Positions 10,601-18,783 are shown, counted from the stretch's first letter. The stretch is 64,000 nt of DNA from an uncultured Prevotellaceae bacterium (GCA_946404865.1 CAMJFC010000001.1:62001-126000); one strand, 5' to 3'. The notes: generated by a model from the sequence alone, not told the origin. Made by a program: numbers and translations.

Positions 10601-13600
10601 GAGAAGGGCGGACGCTGGCTGCCCACAAAGGTCATGTCACGGAAGAAACACCGCGATGACGAGACGTTCTATGATGTTTATACGCAGTATTCATATGATG
10701 ACAACGGCAATCCAGTACAGATTATAGAGAATTGGAACACCCCCTTGGCGCTGACCACCACACTGACCTATGACGCATTCGGCAATGTCACCTCACGGCA
10801 TACTTCGGGCGGCGTGGCCAATGTCACTGAGTACACTGAATACGACCCGTCAGGGCGGTTCCCCGTGCGCAAATGGCAGTCGCCGGCAGGGGTGGAGAAT
10901 ACCTACACCTACGACACCTGGGGCAACGTGCTCACGGCCACCGACACCACCGAGGCGGGCAACCCGCTCACCACCTCCTATACACGAGACGGGTGGGGCG
11001 ACGTGACAGCCGAGACCGACCCCACAGGGGTGACTACCACATACACATGGGGATGGGGGACTAGCATGGGGGAGAAGTTCTATAAGGAAACTACACGCGA
11101 CGGGAGCGGCACCGTCACCACATGGTACGACAGCAGCGGACGCATGACGCTCACGGAAGAACCCGGCCCCGGAGGGGTGGATATATCCAGCCGGACTAAC
11201 TATGACCGTTTCGGCGAAGTATCAATAAAGCTCCGTGTAACGACCGGTGCCCAGACAGTCAGCACCGCCGTGGAACAGACTTTTCGGGATTCACGCGGGC
11301 GCGTATCACGCAAATGGTACAACACAGGCGCATTCACAAACTATGTGTATGGCGACCGTTGCGTGACCGCCACAGACCAAAACGGCAGGGTGACGGAGAC
11401 GGAGTTTGACGCTTGGGGCAACACCGTCAGCACCACCGACGACGCGGGCAACACCGTTAGATACCTCTACTGCTCAAACGGAAAGCCGTCGGCAGTGACG
11501 GTCGAGGCATCCGACGGATCTTCAAGCACAGTGACGATGGAGTACGACGCGGCGGGCAACCGCACACTGCTCAACGACCCCGACGCGGGCGAAGTGACCT
11601 GCGAATGGAGCGCCGACGGCAGACTGCTCTCATCCACCGATGCGAGGGGGTATGAGACGGTGAACACCTACGACACGCTGGGGCGGCTCGTCTCGTCCGT
11701 GACCGACAGCATAGCCACCACCTACGAATACGGCACTTCAGGGCACGGCACGCAGCGGCTCGTGAGCGAGAGCCGAGGAGGGTTCACGCTCTCCTACACC
11801 TACGACCAGTACGGGCGCACCTCATCCGTGTCGCGCCAGTTCGGAGGAGGCATCACTCTCACCCACACCTATATATACGACTCCTACGGCAGACTGCAGG
11901 AGAAGGACTATCCATCGGGGCTGGAAGCTTATTGTTATTACGATGACAACGGGTTCTTGAACGGCATGCAGACCAACCATAATGGCGACGCGTGGAACCT
12001 GCTCTCATACGACGGACTGACTATGCGCACAGAGACAGGTTCGGACGGGCTTTATGCCACAACGGTCAACGACATATGGGGAAAGCTCACGGAGCGGTAC
12101 GTCACCTTCGGGAACAGCACCGACAAACTCTGCCGGCTCGCTTTCACCTACGACAACGAGACAGGCAACCTCACCTCAAGGACGGGCATGGATAGTTATT
12201 GTGTCACCGAGCAGTTCGCCTATGACAACCTCGACCGGCTCACATCAGCCGACAGGTTAAGGTTTACCTACAGCGATAACGGCAACATTCTCTCGAAGAC
12301 GTTCATCGGCAGTTACACATACTCCGCCGCCAAGCCTCATGCAGTGACGTATGTGGACAACACCTCAGGCGATATCAAGACGCACAACGCAGAATACGAT
12401 GCCTTCGGGAAAGTATCGTGCGTCAGGGGACGGGGCACGGGTGGCCCCCCAACACCCGGAATCATCAATGGCACGGATACTCCTCTGGGAGGTATCCTTC
12501 CAGGTCATGGTTCCACGATTATCGGCTGGGGCGACAAGTACGATGTGGACTACGGCCCCGACGGCGAGCGGTGGCGGTCGTCGTACCGCGACACGACAGT
12601 CGTGGCAGTTGAGTCCACGACCCATGTCAACGTGCGCTCGGGCAGAGACATCCTTTACGCCGGAGACTATGAGCGCGTGACCGACAAGAGCGGCACGGTG
12701 CGCGAGTACCACTACCTCGGGCTGGGTGTCATCGCCGTCATCACCGACGGAGGCGAGGCCGAACTCTACCATGCCGTGACCGACAACATAGGAAGCTATG
12801 TACACTTAGTAAACGCCGTCACGGGCAATGCCGACTTCTCGGCCAGCTTCGACGCGTGGGGTCGCATGACGACAGCAATCAATACGCTGCCCTTCCACCG
12901 CGGCTACGGCGGACATGAGATGCTCACGGAGTTCGGGTTGGTCAACATGAACGGGCGGATGTACGACTACAACCTGGGGCGATTCCTCAGCCCCGACAAT
13001 TACGTGCAGATGCCGCACGACAGCCAGAGTTTCAACCGCTACTCCTACTGTCTGAACAACCCGTTGAAGTACACTGATCCGAGCGGCGAGGTGTGGTGGA
13101 TGCCAATCGTAGTGGGCGCACTGATAGGCGGAGCCATATCTGGAACATCCTACGCCGTCTCTGTCGCTTTGACGGGAAGTAAGTGGAACGGGAGAGATTT
13201 TCTGAAGTCCATCGGCATGGGGGCATTTGCCGGAGCACTCTCTGCCGGAATGGGGCAGGTACCAGCTGCGCTGGGGATTTCAAAGACCGTTGCCAATTCT
13301 GTCGGTTACAAATTGTTTAGCCAGACAACGAACTCAATTGTCACCAATTCTGTTTTCGACAACAGCACGGACTGGTCGGATGTGGTAGGTATTGCTGTCA
13401 GCTCACTCGTGGCCATGAAGTTACCCAACTACAAGGCAACGGCAAAAAGTGCCTTCTCCAACTTCTTTGGAGAGACGGTGCATAACACGCTTTTTGGCGC
13501 GACAACCGGCTTTGTGCAAGGCGCTATGAAATCGCTCATCAAAAATGATGCACGCTACGTCTTTGAGAACACGATGGGCGGCGCCATTTCTGGATTAAGC

Positions 13601-14002
13601 CGAACCGTGGCGCTGAACGCTTTGCTTGGTTCCCCATATAAGACCCATCCTGCGTATGACAAGAGTTCAGGAATCATCAGAAGAGGTGGTGTGTTCAGTC
13701 TGTTTGCCAACAACATCGAGGATGGGCAGTACATGGGTGTCACGCTTGGTCGTAATTCTTATTCCGTTGATGGAAATCTGTACACATCAGCCCATGAGAG
13801 TTACCATCGCAGTGACATTGAAATGATGGGTTGGGCAGCATTCTATGAGAGGATTCTTTCCGAATATATCAGATATGGATTTGAAGAGTCGTATGATCAT
13901 ATAGGAACACTCGAGTACAATGCGAAGATCTTTGGTATGAAAACTCTGAAAATACTATCTCCCCCTAAAGTAATCATGCCCAATATTAATTTTCCGTTCT
14001 AA
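7664..14002 (+). CDS. Giant SpvB/FG-GAP/RHS polymorphic toxin with HESYH C-terminal tip
   Basis: This 2112-residue secreted protein starts with a Sec signal (MKKQILHLIKSLFILFLTGTYTAYA). An SpvB/Tc-toxin-like N-domain covers about residues 60-190 (PTGGAVWQMAFDAPPGPGGMTPQIGLVYNS). FG-GAP/VCBS-type Asp-rich repeats (DVNGDGMSD, DFNDDGLTD, DYNGDGRVD, DIDHDGRTD, DFDGDGYPE) follow over about 380-760. YD/RHS repeats run over about 1000-1700. The RHS core-associated motif is near 1765-1803 (MYDYNLGRFLSPDNY...YTDPSGE). The last ~305 residues are the variable tip: glycine-rich hydrophobic segments, then HESYH at 2044-2048 with a conserved LE..A about 40 residues later, as in gluzincin metallopeptidases. 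The stop overlaps the start of the next gene, a candidate immunity lipoprotein. RHS shells encapsulate and release their toxic C-terminus; the target is unknown. Confidence 0.88.
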   Translation: MKKQILHLIKSLFILFLTGTYTAYAGDSIPDVSRLAETTDILGSMGIDPYTKPERLRSTTKVGTPATSFDVSPTGGAVWQMAFDAPPGPGGMTPQIGLVYNSQSSMGIAGWGMSVSGLSVITRGAKSLHFDNATRGVKYDGGDALYLDGTRLILASGNEGQAGAVYHPEGDPFTDVTIKNVGDADGSLWYEVKGKDGITRQYGHSYWSRLTIFSSGVTKTAAWYVNRCEDANGNYADYDYYISGYTVMPSNITYGRNTNTNETTISTIEFTYSALPQALCQEFAIGGKTGVVNRRMEQVLTKTGNTVYRRYIFAYNDSLDGTARKCTRLTSVTTQNGQGKVMNPVVLSWEGMPELSKTVRTHELPTVSEPSSINIEDSVLVAADVNGDGMSDVVRFCNVDWTENGSHYYSLYAYVHFAERHDGELAFAAPKKILFSPGLGNKVYDRRNFAGGRAVLDFNGDGTDDLLIPYIEQIYSTVKFRVEYALGSDTIHAISYSRRYTMALTRYDSMPLYAGADVNSDGRCEALFLERDMNGSAYRLHSVSLGNEGTETWSYKDLTLPHHPKNLFTGDFNDDGLTDLIVLYEGGYTIFLNQGGSNALPFDGDYTFTGTSFGSAWRTEQGDYNGDGRVDFLYVGENSDRYYFAMNNGDGTFAVSLAAVYGLHDQDMDDDDELFSVIPMDIDHDGRTDAVVVKAGYHHHGGLSPWNEYSCTDVGWNISDGSNLTEHKRVTSLRKSDALACNLLTGDFDGDGYPELMNWGADYYSMASAQNTCGLRRYSATGLTAGSGKLASATDALGQTTSITYTTMADADTYAHRYGAAYPMADIHAPLHIVKTVYIPMGGGIQQHTFRYSGLKAHQRGKGLMGLASISDRNENTGQTVYNSVSEWDMTRFVAKVTRSGIEVDSYDAYTQTTMHVISSGSNNYYVRPLYKSEVDYDGFEAKTTYWHDSHGRLFDELTEYDMVEEWDMHKRTKYISYVEKGGRWLPTKVMSRKKHRDDETFYDVYTQYSYDDNGNPVQIIENWNTPLALTTTLTYDAFGNVTSRHTSGGVANVTEYTEYDPSGRFPVRKWQSPAGVENTYTYDTWGNVLTATDTTEAGNPLTTSYTRDGWGDVTAETDPTGVTTTYTWGWGTSMGEKFYKETTRDGSGTVTTWYDSSGRMTLTEEPGPGGVDISSRTNYDRFGEVSIKLRVTTGAQTVSTAVEQTFRDSRGRVSRKWYNTGAFTNYVYGDRCVTATDQNGRVTETEFDAWGNTVSTTDDAGNTVRYLYCSNGKPSAVTVEASDGSSSTVTMEYDAAGNRTLLNDPDAGEVTCEWSADGRLLSSTDARGYETVNTYDTLGRLVSSVTDSIATTYEYGTSGHGTQRLVSESRGGFTLSYTYDQYGRTSSVSRQFGGGITLTHTYIYDSYGRLQEKDYPSGLEAYCYYDDNGFLNGMQTNHNGDAWNLLSYDGLTMRTETGSDGLYATTVNDIWGKLTERYVTFGNSTDKLCRLAFTYDNETGNLTSRTGMDSYCVTEQFAYDNLDRLTSADRLRFTYSDNGNILSKTFIGSYTYSAAKPHAVTYVDNTSGDIKTHNAEYDAFGKVSCVRGRGTGGPPTPGIINGTDTPLGGILPGHGSTIIGWGDKYDVDYGPDGERWRSSYRDTTVVAVESTTHVNVRSGRDILYAGDYERVTDKSGTVREYHYLGLGVIAVITDGGEAELYHAVTDNIGSYVHLVNAVTGNADFSASFDAWGRMTTAINTLPFHRGYGGHEMLTEFGLVNMNGRMYDYNLGRFLSPDNYVQMPHDSQSFNRYSYCLNNPLKYTDPSGEVWWMPIVVGALIGGAISGTSYAVSVALTGSKWNGRDFLKSIGMGAFAGALSAGMGQVPAALGISKTVANSVGYKLFSQTTNSIVTNSVFDNSTDWSDVVGIAVSSLVAMKLPNYKATAKSAFSNFFGETVHNTLFGATTGFVQGAMKSLIKNDARYVFENTMGGAISGLSRTVALNALLGSPYKTHPAYDKSSGIIRRGGVFSLFANNIEDGQYMGVTLGRNSYSVDGNLYTSAHESYHRSDIEMMGWAAFYERILSEYIRYGFEESYDHIGTLEYNAKIFGMKTLKILSPPKVIMPNINFPF

Positions 14003-14595
14003 TGAAAGCAATACATCATCTCATCGTAGTTATTTTTATCTACATGTCCTTAAACTCCTGTTGTTTTTTTCCATACCCCATTGCAGAAGATAGCTTTCAT
14101 GTCTGTGACATGGGGATAGCCGTCAAACAGGCATACATAGAGAAATACCCTTTAGGGCCGGATTTCTTTATCACGCTCCAGATAGACTGTGACACCACAA
14201 TGCGCATGTACAGACAAGACATAAAGGCGTATTATGGGACTGAAGAGGTAAAGGATACAAGGCTGGCTGGTGGAGTAGAACTATACCCAATGATCGTTTA
14301 TAAAGATACCGTCCGACTTCTGATGCCCAAATGCGGACTCACTTATATGAAAGGGATTAACAGCGAGGCATCGATTCAACCAAGAGACTCCATTTCATTA
14401 ATAAAAGGTACTAACTATATCGTCTTATTTGTGAAAGGCTGTGAAATAAAGCATAGTTTCAAGGAAACGGTGACATGCACATTCCGACCGCAGTGGGCTT
14501 CTGAGGAAATCATACTGTTGGAGATTTACCCGCCAAAGGTGGTCAGGAAAATGAGGAAAGAAACTAAAGATCAGACAGAGAGCATCAACAGATAA
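14002..14595 (+). CDS. Candidate immunity lipoprotein for the HESYH tip (copy 1)
   Basis: This 197-residue protein has a lipoprotein signal (VVIFIYMSLNSC, followed by a second Cys). I do not recognise a family. Its first base overlaps the last base of the RHS toxin stop codon, the usual place for a polymorphic-toxin immunity gene. The C-terminal ~45 residues, from FKETVTCTFRPQWASEEI onward, are identical at DNA level to those of the gene at 15204, while the N-terminal parts differ. This suggests that the N-terminal part carries specificity. Export to the periplasm implies that the toxin works there. Immunity function is inferred from position, size and the paired duplication. Confidence 0.6.
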   Translation: MKAIHHLIVVIFIYMSLNSCCFFPYPIAEDSFHVCDMGIAVKQAYIEKYPLGPDFFITLQIDCDTTMRMYRQDIKAYYGTEEVKDTRLAGGVELYPMIVYKDTVRLLMPKCGLTYMKGINSEASIQPRDSISLIKGTNYIVLFVKGCEIKHSFKETVTCTFRPQWASEEIILLEIYPPKVVRKMRKETKDQTESINR

Positions 14596-14642
14596 CAAAG
14601 TTTTGGACTATACATGAAATAGACATATGAGAAAAACTTTGA
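14458..14642 (+). repeat. 185-bp direct repeat, copy 1
   Basis: It is identical base for base to 15675-15859. It covers the 3' end of the first immunity gene, the intergenic gap and the first five codons (MRKTL) of the following reading frame. The distance between copies, 1217 bp, defines a duplicated tip-immunity cassette. Confidence 0.95.
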
Positions 14643-15178
14643 CTGGCAAAGGCCTGTTCTCCAACTTCATTGGCGAGACGATTCACAACACCCTGGCCGG
14701 GGCGACATCAGGGTTTGTTCAAGGCGCGACGAAATCGCTTGTCAAGAACGATGCACGTTATGTGCTTGAGAACACGGTGGGAGGCGCCTTATCAGGATTT
14801 AGTCGGACAGTGGCACTGAATGCCTTGCTTGGTTCCCCATATAAGACCCATCCTGCGTATGACAAGAGTTCCGGAATCATCAGAAAAGGCGGTGTATTTG
14901 GATTATATGCAAACAGTATTAAAAACGGGGAGAATAAGGGTATTACCATTGGCCGCAATTCCTATTCCGTAGATGGAAATCTATATACATCTGCTCATGA
15001 GAGTTATCATCTTAGTGATATAGAAAGGATGGGATGGGCAGCTTTCTATATGAGGATTCTTTCCGAATATATCAGATATGGATTTGAAGAGTCGTATGAA
15101 GTAGAAGGTTCATTAGAATTCTTTGCTCGAAAATATGGAACAATTGCTCCGTTGCTTATTAAGGAATATTATCGATAA
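14627..15178 (+). CDS. Orphan RHS toxin tip (HESYH), fused to barrel-gene start codons
   Basis: This 183-residue frame is homologous to the last ~180 residues of the giant RHS protein but has no RHS repeats or core. HESYH is at residues 124-128 and the later SLEFFARKYG keeps the LE..A element. The first five codons (MRKTL) and the 5' region are identical to the start of the beta-barrel gene at 15844, so duplication fused a borrowed start to the tip in frame. It lacks a signal peptide, since only five residues of the barrel signal remain, so it is either silent reserve DNA for exchange or a cytosolic product. Two blocks, 47 bp (14825-14871) and 48 bp (15052-15099), are identical to the giant gene, with diverged sequence between them. 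Confidence 0.7.
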   Translation: MRKTLTGKGLFSNFIGETIHNTLAGATSGFVQGATKSLVKNDARYVLENTVGGALSGFSRTVALNALLGSPYKTHPAYDKSSGIIRKGGVFGLYANSIKNGENKGITIGRNSYSVDGNLYTSAHESYHLSDIERMGWAAFYMRILSEYIRYGFEESYEVEGSLEFFARKYGTIAPLLIKEYYR

Positions 15179-15203
15179 CCATCAATCAACAATAGCCACC
15201 ATT

Positions 15204-15812
15204 ATGAAAAAAATCTTTTGCCTTTTATTGACAGCCTCTCTTTTCTTGGGGATTACTTCATGCTGCTTGTTACCAGCCCCTCTCAATCCGGATAGCTACA
15301 AAATCTATTCTGGCAACGGCAATATCTGTATATCAAATGCCCACATCAGAAAACCACCATTTATGACAATGTTTCATATCACAATGCAAATTGACAGTGA
15401 CACATCATTCTTCTTAAATAAAAAAGACCTGAAAATAAACTATGGAGCGGAAGAAATATCTGGCATAAGAATATCGGGAGAAATGGAGTATTGCACACTA
15501 ATGGAGGAACTCATTCAAAAACATATTCCAGAAAAAAAAGATTCAGTGATGCCCATCGAACCGAATATTGAAGAGATGAATGGTATATCAATGTTTATTA
15601 GTCATTGCGATTCTTTATTGATAAATAAGGGCTCAAATATTATAGATGTTTTTTGCAAAGTTCACAAAGGTCGCTTCAAGGAAACGGTGACATGCACATT
15701 CCGACCGCAGTGGGCTTCTGAGGAAATCATACTGTTGGAGATTTACCCGCCAAAGGTGGTCAGGAAAATGAGGAAAGAAACTAAAGATCAGACAGAGAGC
15801 ATCAACAGATAA
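15204..15812 (+). CDS. Candidate immunity lipoprotein for the orphan HESYH tip (copy 2)
   Basis: This 202-residue protein starts at ATG 15204, chosen because it gives a good lipoprotein signal (LLLTASLFLGITSC); an in-frame start at 15123 would overlap the tip gene and hide the signal. It is a paralogue of the gene at 14002. The N-terminal ~155 residues are diverged, but the last ~45 are identical at DNA level through the 185-bp repeat. It pairs with the orphan tip just upstream. Function as a periplasmic immunity protein is inferred from context. The middle is AT-rich relative to the RHS gene, as is common for exchangeable cassettes. Confidence 0.6.
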   Translation: MKKIFCLLLTASLFLGITSCCLLPAPLNPDSYKIYSGNGNICISNAHIRKPPFMTMFHITMQIDSDTSFFLNKKDLKINYGAEEISGIRISGEMEYCTLMEELIQKHIPEKKDSVMPIEPNIEEMNGISMFISHCDSLLINKGSNIIDVFCKVHKGRFKETVTCTFRPQWASEEIILLEIYPPKVVRKMRKETKDQTESINR

Positions 15813-15859
15813 CAAAGTTTTGGACTATACATGAAATAGACATATGAGAAAAACTTTGA
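15675..15859 (+). repeat. 185-bp direct repeat, copy 2
   Basis: Identical to 14458-14642. This copy joins the end of the second immunity gene to the authentic start of the beta-barrel gene, so it is probably the ancestral right-hand junction. Confidence 0.95.
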
Positions 15860-16575
15860 TTACCCTATTGCTGCTGTCCGTCTGCATGACGGTAGCGGCA
15901 CAGTATGAGAAGAACGACATCATCATCACGCCGATGGCGGGTGCCAGTATCGCATGGATGGCACCCAACGCTACGAGTCGCGGCAATGAATATTCAGCAA
16001 AAGCAGGATTAGTCGCAGGTGTGGAGGCGGAATATGTGCTCAGCAGGAATATCGGATTATCCGCCGGCCTCGCCTACTCACAGATGGGAAGGAAAAAGAC
16101 TGAGAGAAAATACGACTATACCGAGAAAATAGATTATTTAAACATCCCGCTGATGGTGAATTATCACGTCTGTAAAGGGCTGGTCGTCAAAGCTGGAATT
16201 CAGCCCTGCATCAGACTCAACGCAAAGTGGGGAGGTGAGGAGTTTATCGTAAAAAGACCCGTCACTTTTCCTGAAACATACGAAAAAATTCCATACGGCT
16301 ACCCAGATGACGTAACCCTCACTGTTCATGATAATATTTCTTTCAACAAGTACACCAATACCATGGTTGTAACACTGCCGATGGGTCTGTCGTACGAATA
16401 CCATGGATTTGTGATTGACGCGAGATACGTCTTATCGTTAGGCAACACTTTCAAAAACACTGTCGCTTATGATTATATCGAAGAAGGCAGCAGACACATG
16501 AGATTCTACGTGGTCAACAGCAATGCCAAAAACAGAAATGTGCAAATCACCCTGGGTTACCGGTTCAAACTGTGA
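15844..16575 (+). CDS. Outer-membrane beta-barrel protein, PorT/OmpW-like fold
   Basis: This 243-residue protein has a Sec signal (MRKTLITLLLLSVCMTVAAQ) and alternating beta-strands typical of small Bacteroidota barrels (AGVEAEYVLSRNIGLSAGLAYSQ, DYLNIPLMVNYH, VQITLGYRFKL). The C-terminus ends in an aromatic/hydrophobic strand, as barrels do. It is located inside the toxin array, between the duplicated HESYH cassette and the second RHS remnant. Its role there is unknown; it may be the resident gene next to which cassettes were inserted. Its first codons were copied to the orphan tip at 14627. Confidence 0.7.
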   Translation: MRKTLITLLLLSVCMTVAAQYEKNDIIITPMAGASIAWMAPNATSRGNEYSAKAGLVAGVEAEYVLSRNIGLSAGLAYSQMGRKKTERKYDYTEKIDYLNIPLMVNYHVCKGLVVKAGIQPCIRLNAKWGGEEFIVKRPVTFPETYEKIPYGYPDDVTLTVHDNISFNKYTNTMVVTLPMGLSYEYHGFVIDARYVLSLGNTFKNTVAYDYIEEGSRHMRFYVVNSNAKNRNVQITLGYRFKL

Positions 16576-16745
16576 CACTGACAACTCGCCGTGTTGGAAA
16601 TTACTTCGCCACATATTAGGAAACGAGTTGGGAAGCGGGTCAGCGTGACCTTCACCCGCAGCGGGAACATCCTCTGGGCCGAGTTGCCTCAACGGGATTT
16701 GTCCGAGGCCGTGAGTCTGACGACGACCCCATATATGCCGGCGCG
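16576..16745 (+). pseudogene. RHS-repeat remnant upstream of orphan tip
   Basis: Fragments here (for example gggatttgtccgaggccgtg and the Asp-Asp-Asp codon run at about 16720) match the sequence before the remnants at 18840-18900 and 20670-20740, where the phrase ESDNDPTYEGAMQFTDN is readable. The frame is broken, so this is decayed RHS coding DNA. Confidence 0.55.
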
Positions 16746-18011
16746 ATGCAGTTCACCGACAATGCAGACGAGACTACAGAGTACAAATATGACCAAAACG
16801 GAAATATGACGCAAGATTTAAACGCGAATATTTCGTCAATTCAATATAATTGCTTAAATTTGCCGAAGAGAATCTTATTTACTAACCGTCATGTCTTGGA
16901 TTACGTGTATAACGCCGACGGCGAGCTGCAGCAAATGAGTGCGCGAGCCCTGCATCAATTGCCACGGCCGCAGTTTGACACCAAGTACTATGCGGGCAAT
17001 GTCATCTTCACGGGCAGATTTCTGTCGATGCTGCTCACCGACGAGGGCTACGTCACCTTCGGCTCAAACGGCACGCCCACATATCACTACTATCTGAAAG
17101 ACCATCTGGGCAACGTGCGCGTGGTGTTCAAGCAGACGGGCGTCGTGGAGCAGCGCAACGACTACTACCCCTCGGGCGCGCTCATGGCCACGAGCACGGG
17201 CGGCAGCGTGCAGCCCTACAAGTATAACGGCAAGGAGCTGGAGCGCATCGCCGGCCTCGACCTCTACGACTACGGTGCACGGTGGATGGACTCCAAAATC
17301 GGCGCACGCTTCACCACCATCGACCCGATGTGCGAGAAATATTATGACATAAGCCCGTATGCGTATTGCGCGGGGAATCCGGTGAATTTGATAGACCCGG
17401 ACGGGAGAATCATAGATTTGTCAAGGATGAATGATGAAGAACAAGAACATTTTATGAGTTCTGTTAATGTTCTTAGAGAAAATAGCGTATTATTTAACAA
17501 CCTTTATTCTGTACTGGATGAATCAGATGAAATATATTTTATACAATACTCTGAGATTAGAGGAGATGGAATTTTTGACGAAGATCGTCGCACCATTTCT
17601 TTTAGTAACCGCTGTTTAGACATTGCGGCTAACGTAATGTCTGAAGAATTATTTCATGCATACCAGTATGAGAATAGAGATTTGTATGAAAAAGGAGAAT
17701 TTAATAGAGAATTTGAGGCAAAAGTGTTTGCTGTTGCCGTATGTGATGAAAGTGACAATATCTTAAAAGATATTGGTGGTGTTGATGAATTTCAGGGTAG
17801 AATATCTCCTTTTAGATTCTATGGGAATAACCATCAGGTCATTTCAACTCAATCCGTCATGTCAAAAGAATTCATCGATGATTATTTAAAGAATGCAAAT
17901 GTATTTATGAATTATAATATCCAAAAGAATATAGGAAATGTTAATTATAGGAGGAAAACCGAGACTTCTCCGAAAGCACTACAAAGTATAATAAAACTAT
18001 CTTATAAATGA
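16746..18011 (+). CDS. Orphan RHS core plus toxin tip with EELFH...EFEAK motif
   Basis: This 421-residue open frame begins inside YD-repeat sequence (EYKYDQNGNMTQDLN). It contains a complete RHS core of a different subfamily from the giant gene (YYLKDHLGNVRVVF, DYYPSGALMA, YKYNGKELERIAGLDLYDYGARWMD, NPVNLIDPDGR). The tip begins at about residue 220. The tip carries EELFH at 300-304 and EFEAK at 322-326, resembling a metallopeptidase helix pair in which the usual first His of HExxH is Glu. The frame has no signal peptide and no natural N-terminus, so it is a displaced 3' end rather than a complete gene. It overlaps the next gene by ATGA. The tip is AT-rich compared with the core. Confidence 0.65.
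   Translation: MQFTDNADETTEYKYDQNGNMTQDLNANISSIQYNCLNLPKRILFTNRHVLDYVYNADGELQQMSARALHQLPRPQFDTKYYAGNVIFTGRFLSMLLTDEGYVTFGSNGTPTYHYYLKDHLGNVRVVFKQTGVVEQRNDYYPSGALMATSTGGSVQPYKYNGKELERIAGLDLYDYGARWMDSKIGARFTTIDPMCEKYYDISPYAYCAGNPVNLIDPDGRIIDLSRMNDEEQEHFMSSVNVLRENSVLFNNLYSVLDESDEIYFIQYSEIRGDGIFDEDRRTISFSNRCLDIAANVMSEELFHAYQYENRDLYEKGEFNREFEAKVFAVAVCDESDNILKDIGGVDEFQGRISPFRFYGNNHQVISTQSVMSKEFIDDYLKNANVFMNYNIQKNIGNVNYRRKTETSPKALQSIIKLSYK
16881..17344 (+). repeat. RHS-core duplicate, copy 1 (464 bp)
   Basis: It aligns without gaps to 19019-19482 (offset 2138), with about six mismatches by eye. It is followed in each copy by an unrelated toxin tip, so it could serve as a homologous recombination arm. 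Confidence 0.9.
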
Positions 18012-18556
18012 AATATCTTTTAATTATTTTGATGTTCTTTTCTTCTCTCCAGGCAAGGGCTCAGGTCATTGTTGGATTTGGCAATAATTGTGCCCTACAT
18101 AATACTATTGGGTTCACAAAGGCTCTATCTGATTATTTTGGAGAAGAGAATGTTCTATCTTGGCTAAAAAAAGAACATAAAATTACAGTATATTGCTACT
18201 TTAACGACAAGGGGAAAGTAACTAAAATAGAAATGTGGCGTACAAGAGAAAATCCATTTTTAGTTTCAGATGCTGATAAGGATAATTTTGAGAGGCACTT
18301 GAAGATTGGCGATTATTTTTTTAAGAAATGCATGGATGATAACTATTTCTGTAGTGGTGAAGACATTAGTACATACGATTATGAGAGTATTTATAAATAT
18401 GAAACCGAAAAAGTGAAAAAATCTGGCGAGATGTTTTTTGGGCTTTATTTTCCAGGAATGTTGAAAACTTTATGTCCTATAGATAGATTAGATAAAGAGA
18501 AACTGAAGATAATCATTAAAACGTACGAATCATACGTGTTTGAAAGAAAATTCTGA
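18008..18556 (+). CDS. Candidate secreted immunity protein for the EELFH tip
   Basis: This 182-residue protein has a Sec signal (MKYLLIILMFFSSLQARAQ). The start overlaps the toxin-tip stop by 4 nt (ATGA), implying translational coupling. I do not recognise a family; the mature part is polar with several Cys (for example NNCALHNT, FKKCMDDNYFCSG, LCPIDR). Base composition is clearly more AT-rich than the RHS core. Position, size and export signal make it the likely immunity partner, acting in the periplasm. The 3' end runs into the next RHS remnant at about 18540. Confidence 0.6.
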   Translation: MKYLLIILMFFSSLQARAQVIVGFGNNCALHNTIGFTKALSDYFGEENVLSWLKKEHKITVYCYFNDKGKVTKIEMWRTRENPFLVSDADKDNFERHLKIGDYFFKKCMDDNYFCSGEDISTYDYESIYKYETEKVKKSGEMFFGLYFPGMLKTLCPIDRLDKEKLKIIIKTYESYVFERKF

Positions 18557-18710
18557 TTACGACGACTATGGCAGGCTGACCAATGCCTCATACGGCGAAG
18601 GACTCGTTTTCGGCAACAACGGCAACCGCTACGATGAGCTGTTCGGCTACGACCGTATGGGCAACATCACCACGCTGGCGCGCAACGGCAAACTGTACGG
18701 CAGCCTGCTC

Positions 18711-18746
18711 TACGGATGCATCGACGACTTGGAGATGGAATACGAC
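18711..18746 (+). repeat. 36-bp direct repeat, copy 1
   Basis: Same sequence as 18784-18819 (begins tacggatgcatcgacgac). The two copies are 73 bp apart, which is not a multiple of three and breaks the RHS frame. Confidence 0.9.
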
Positions 18747-18783
18747 TTGTGGCTGTTAAGGTAACTTGGCAGCCACACAATAC

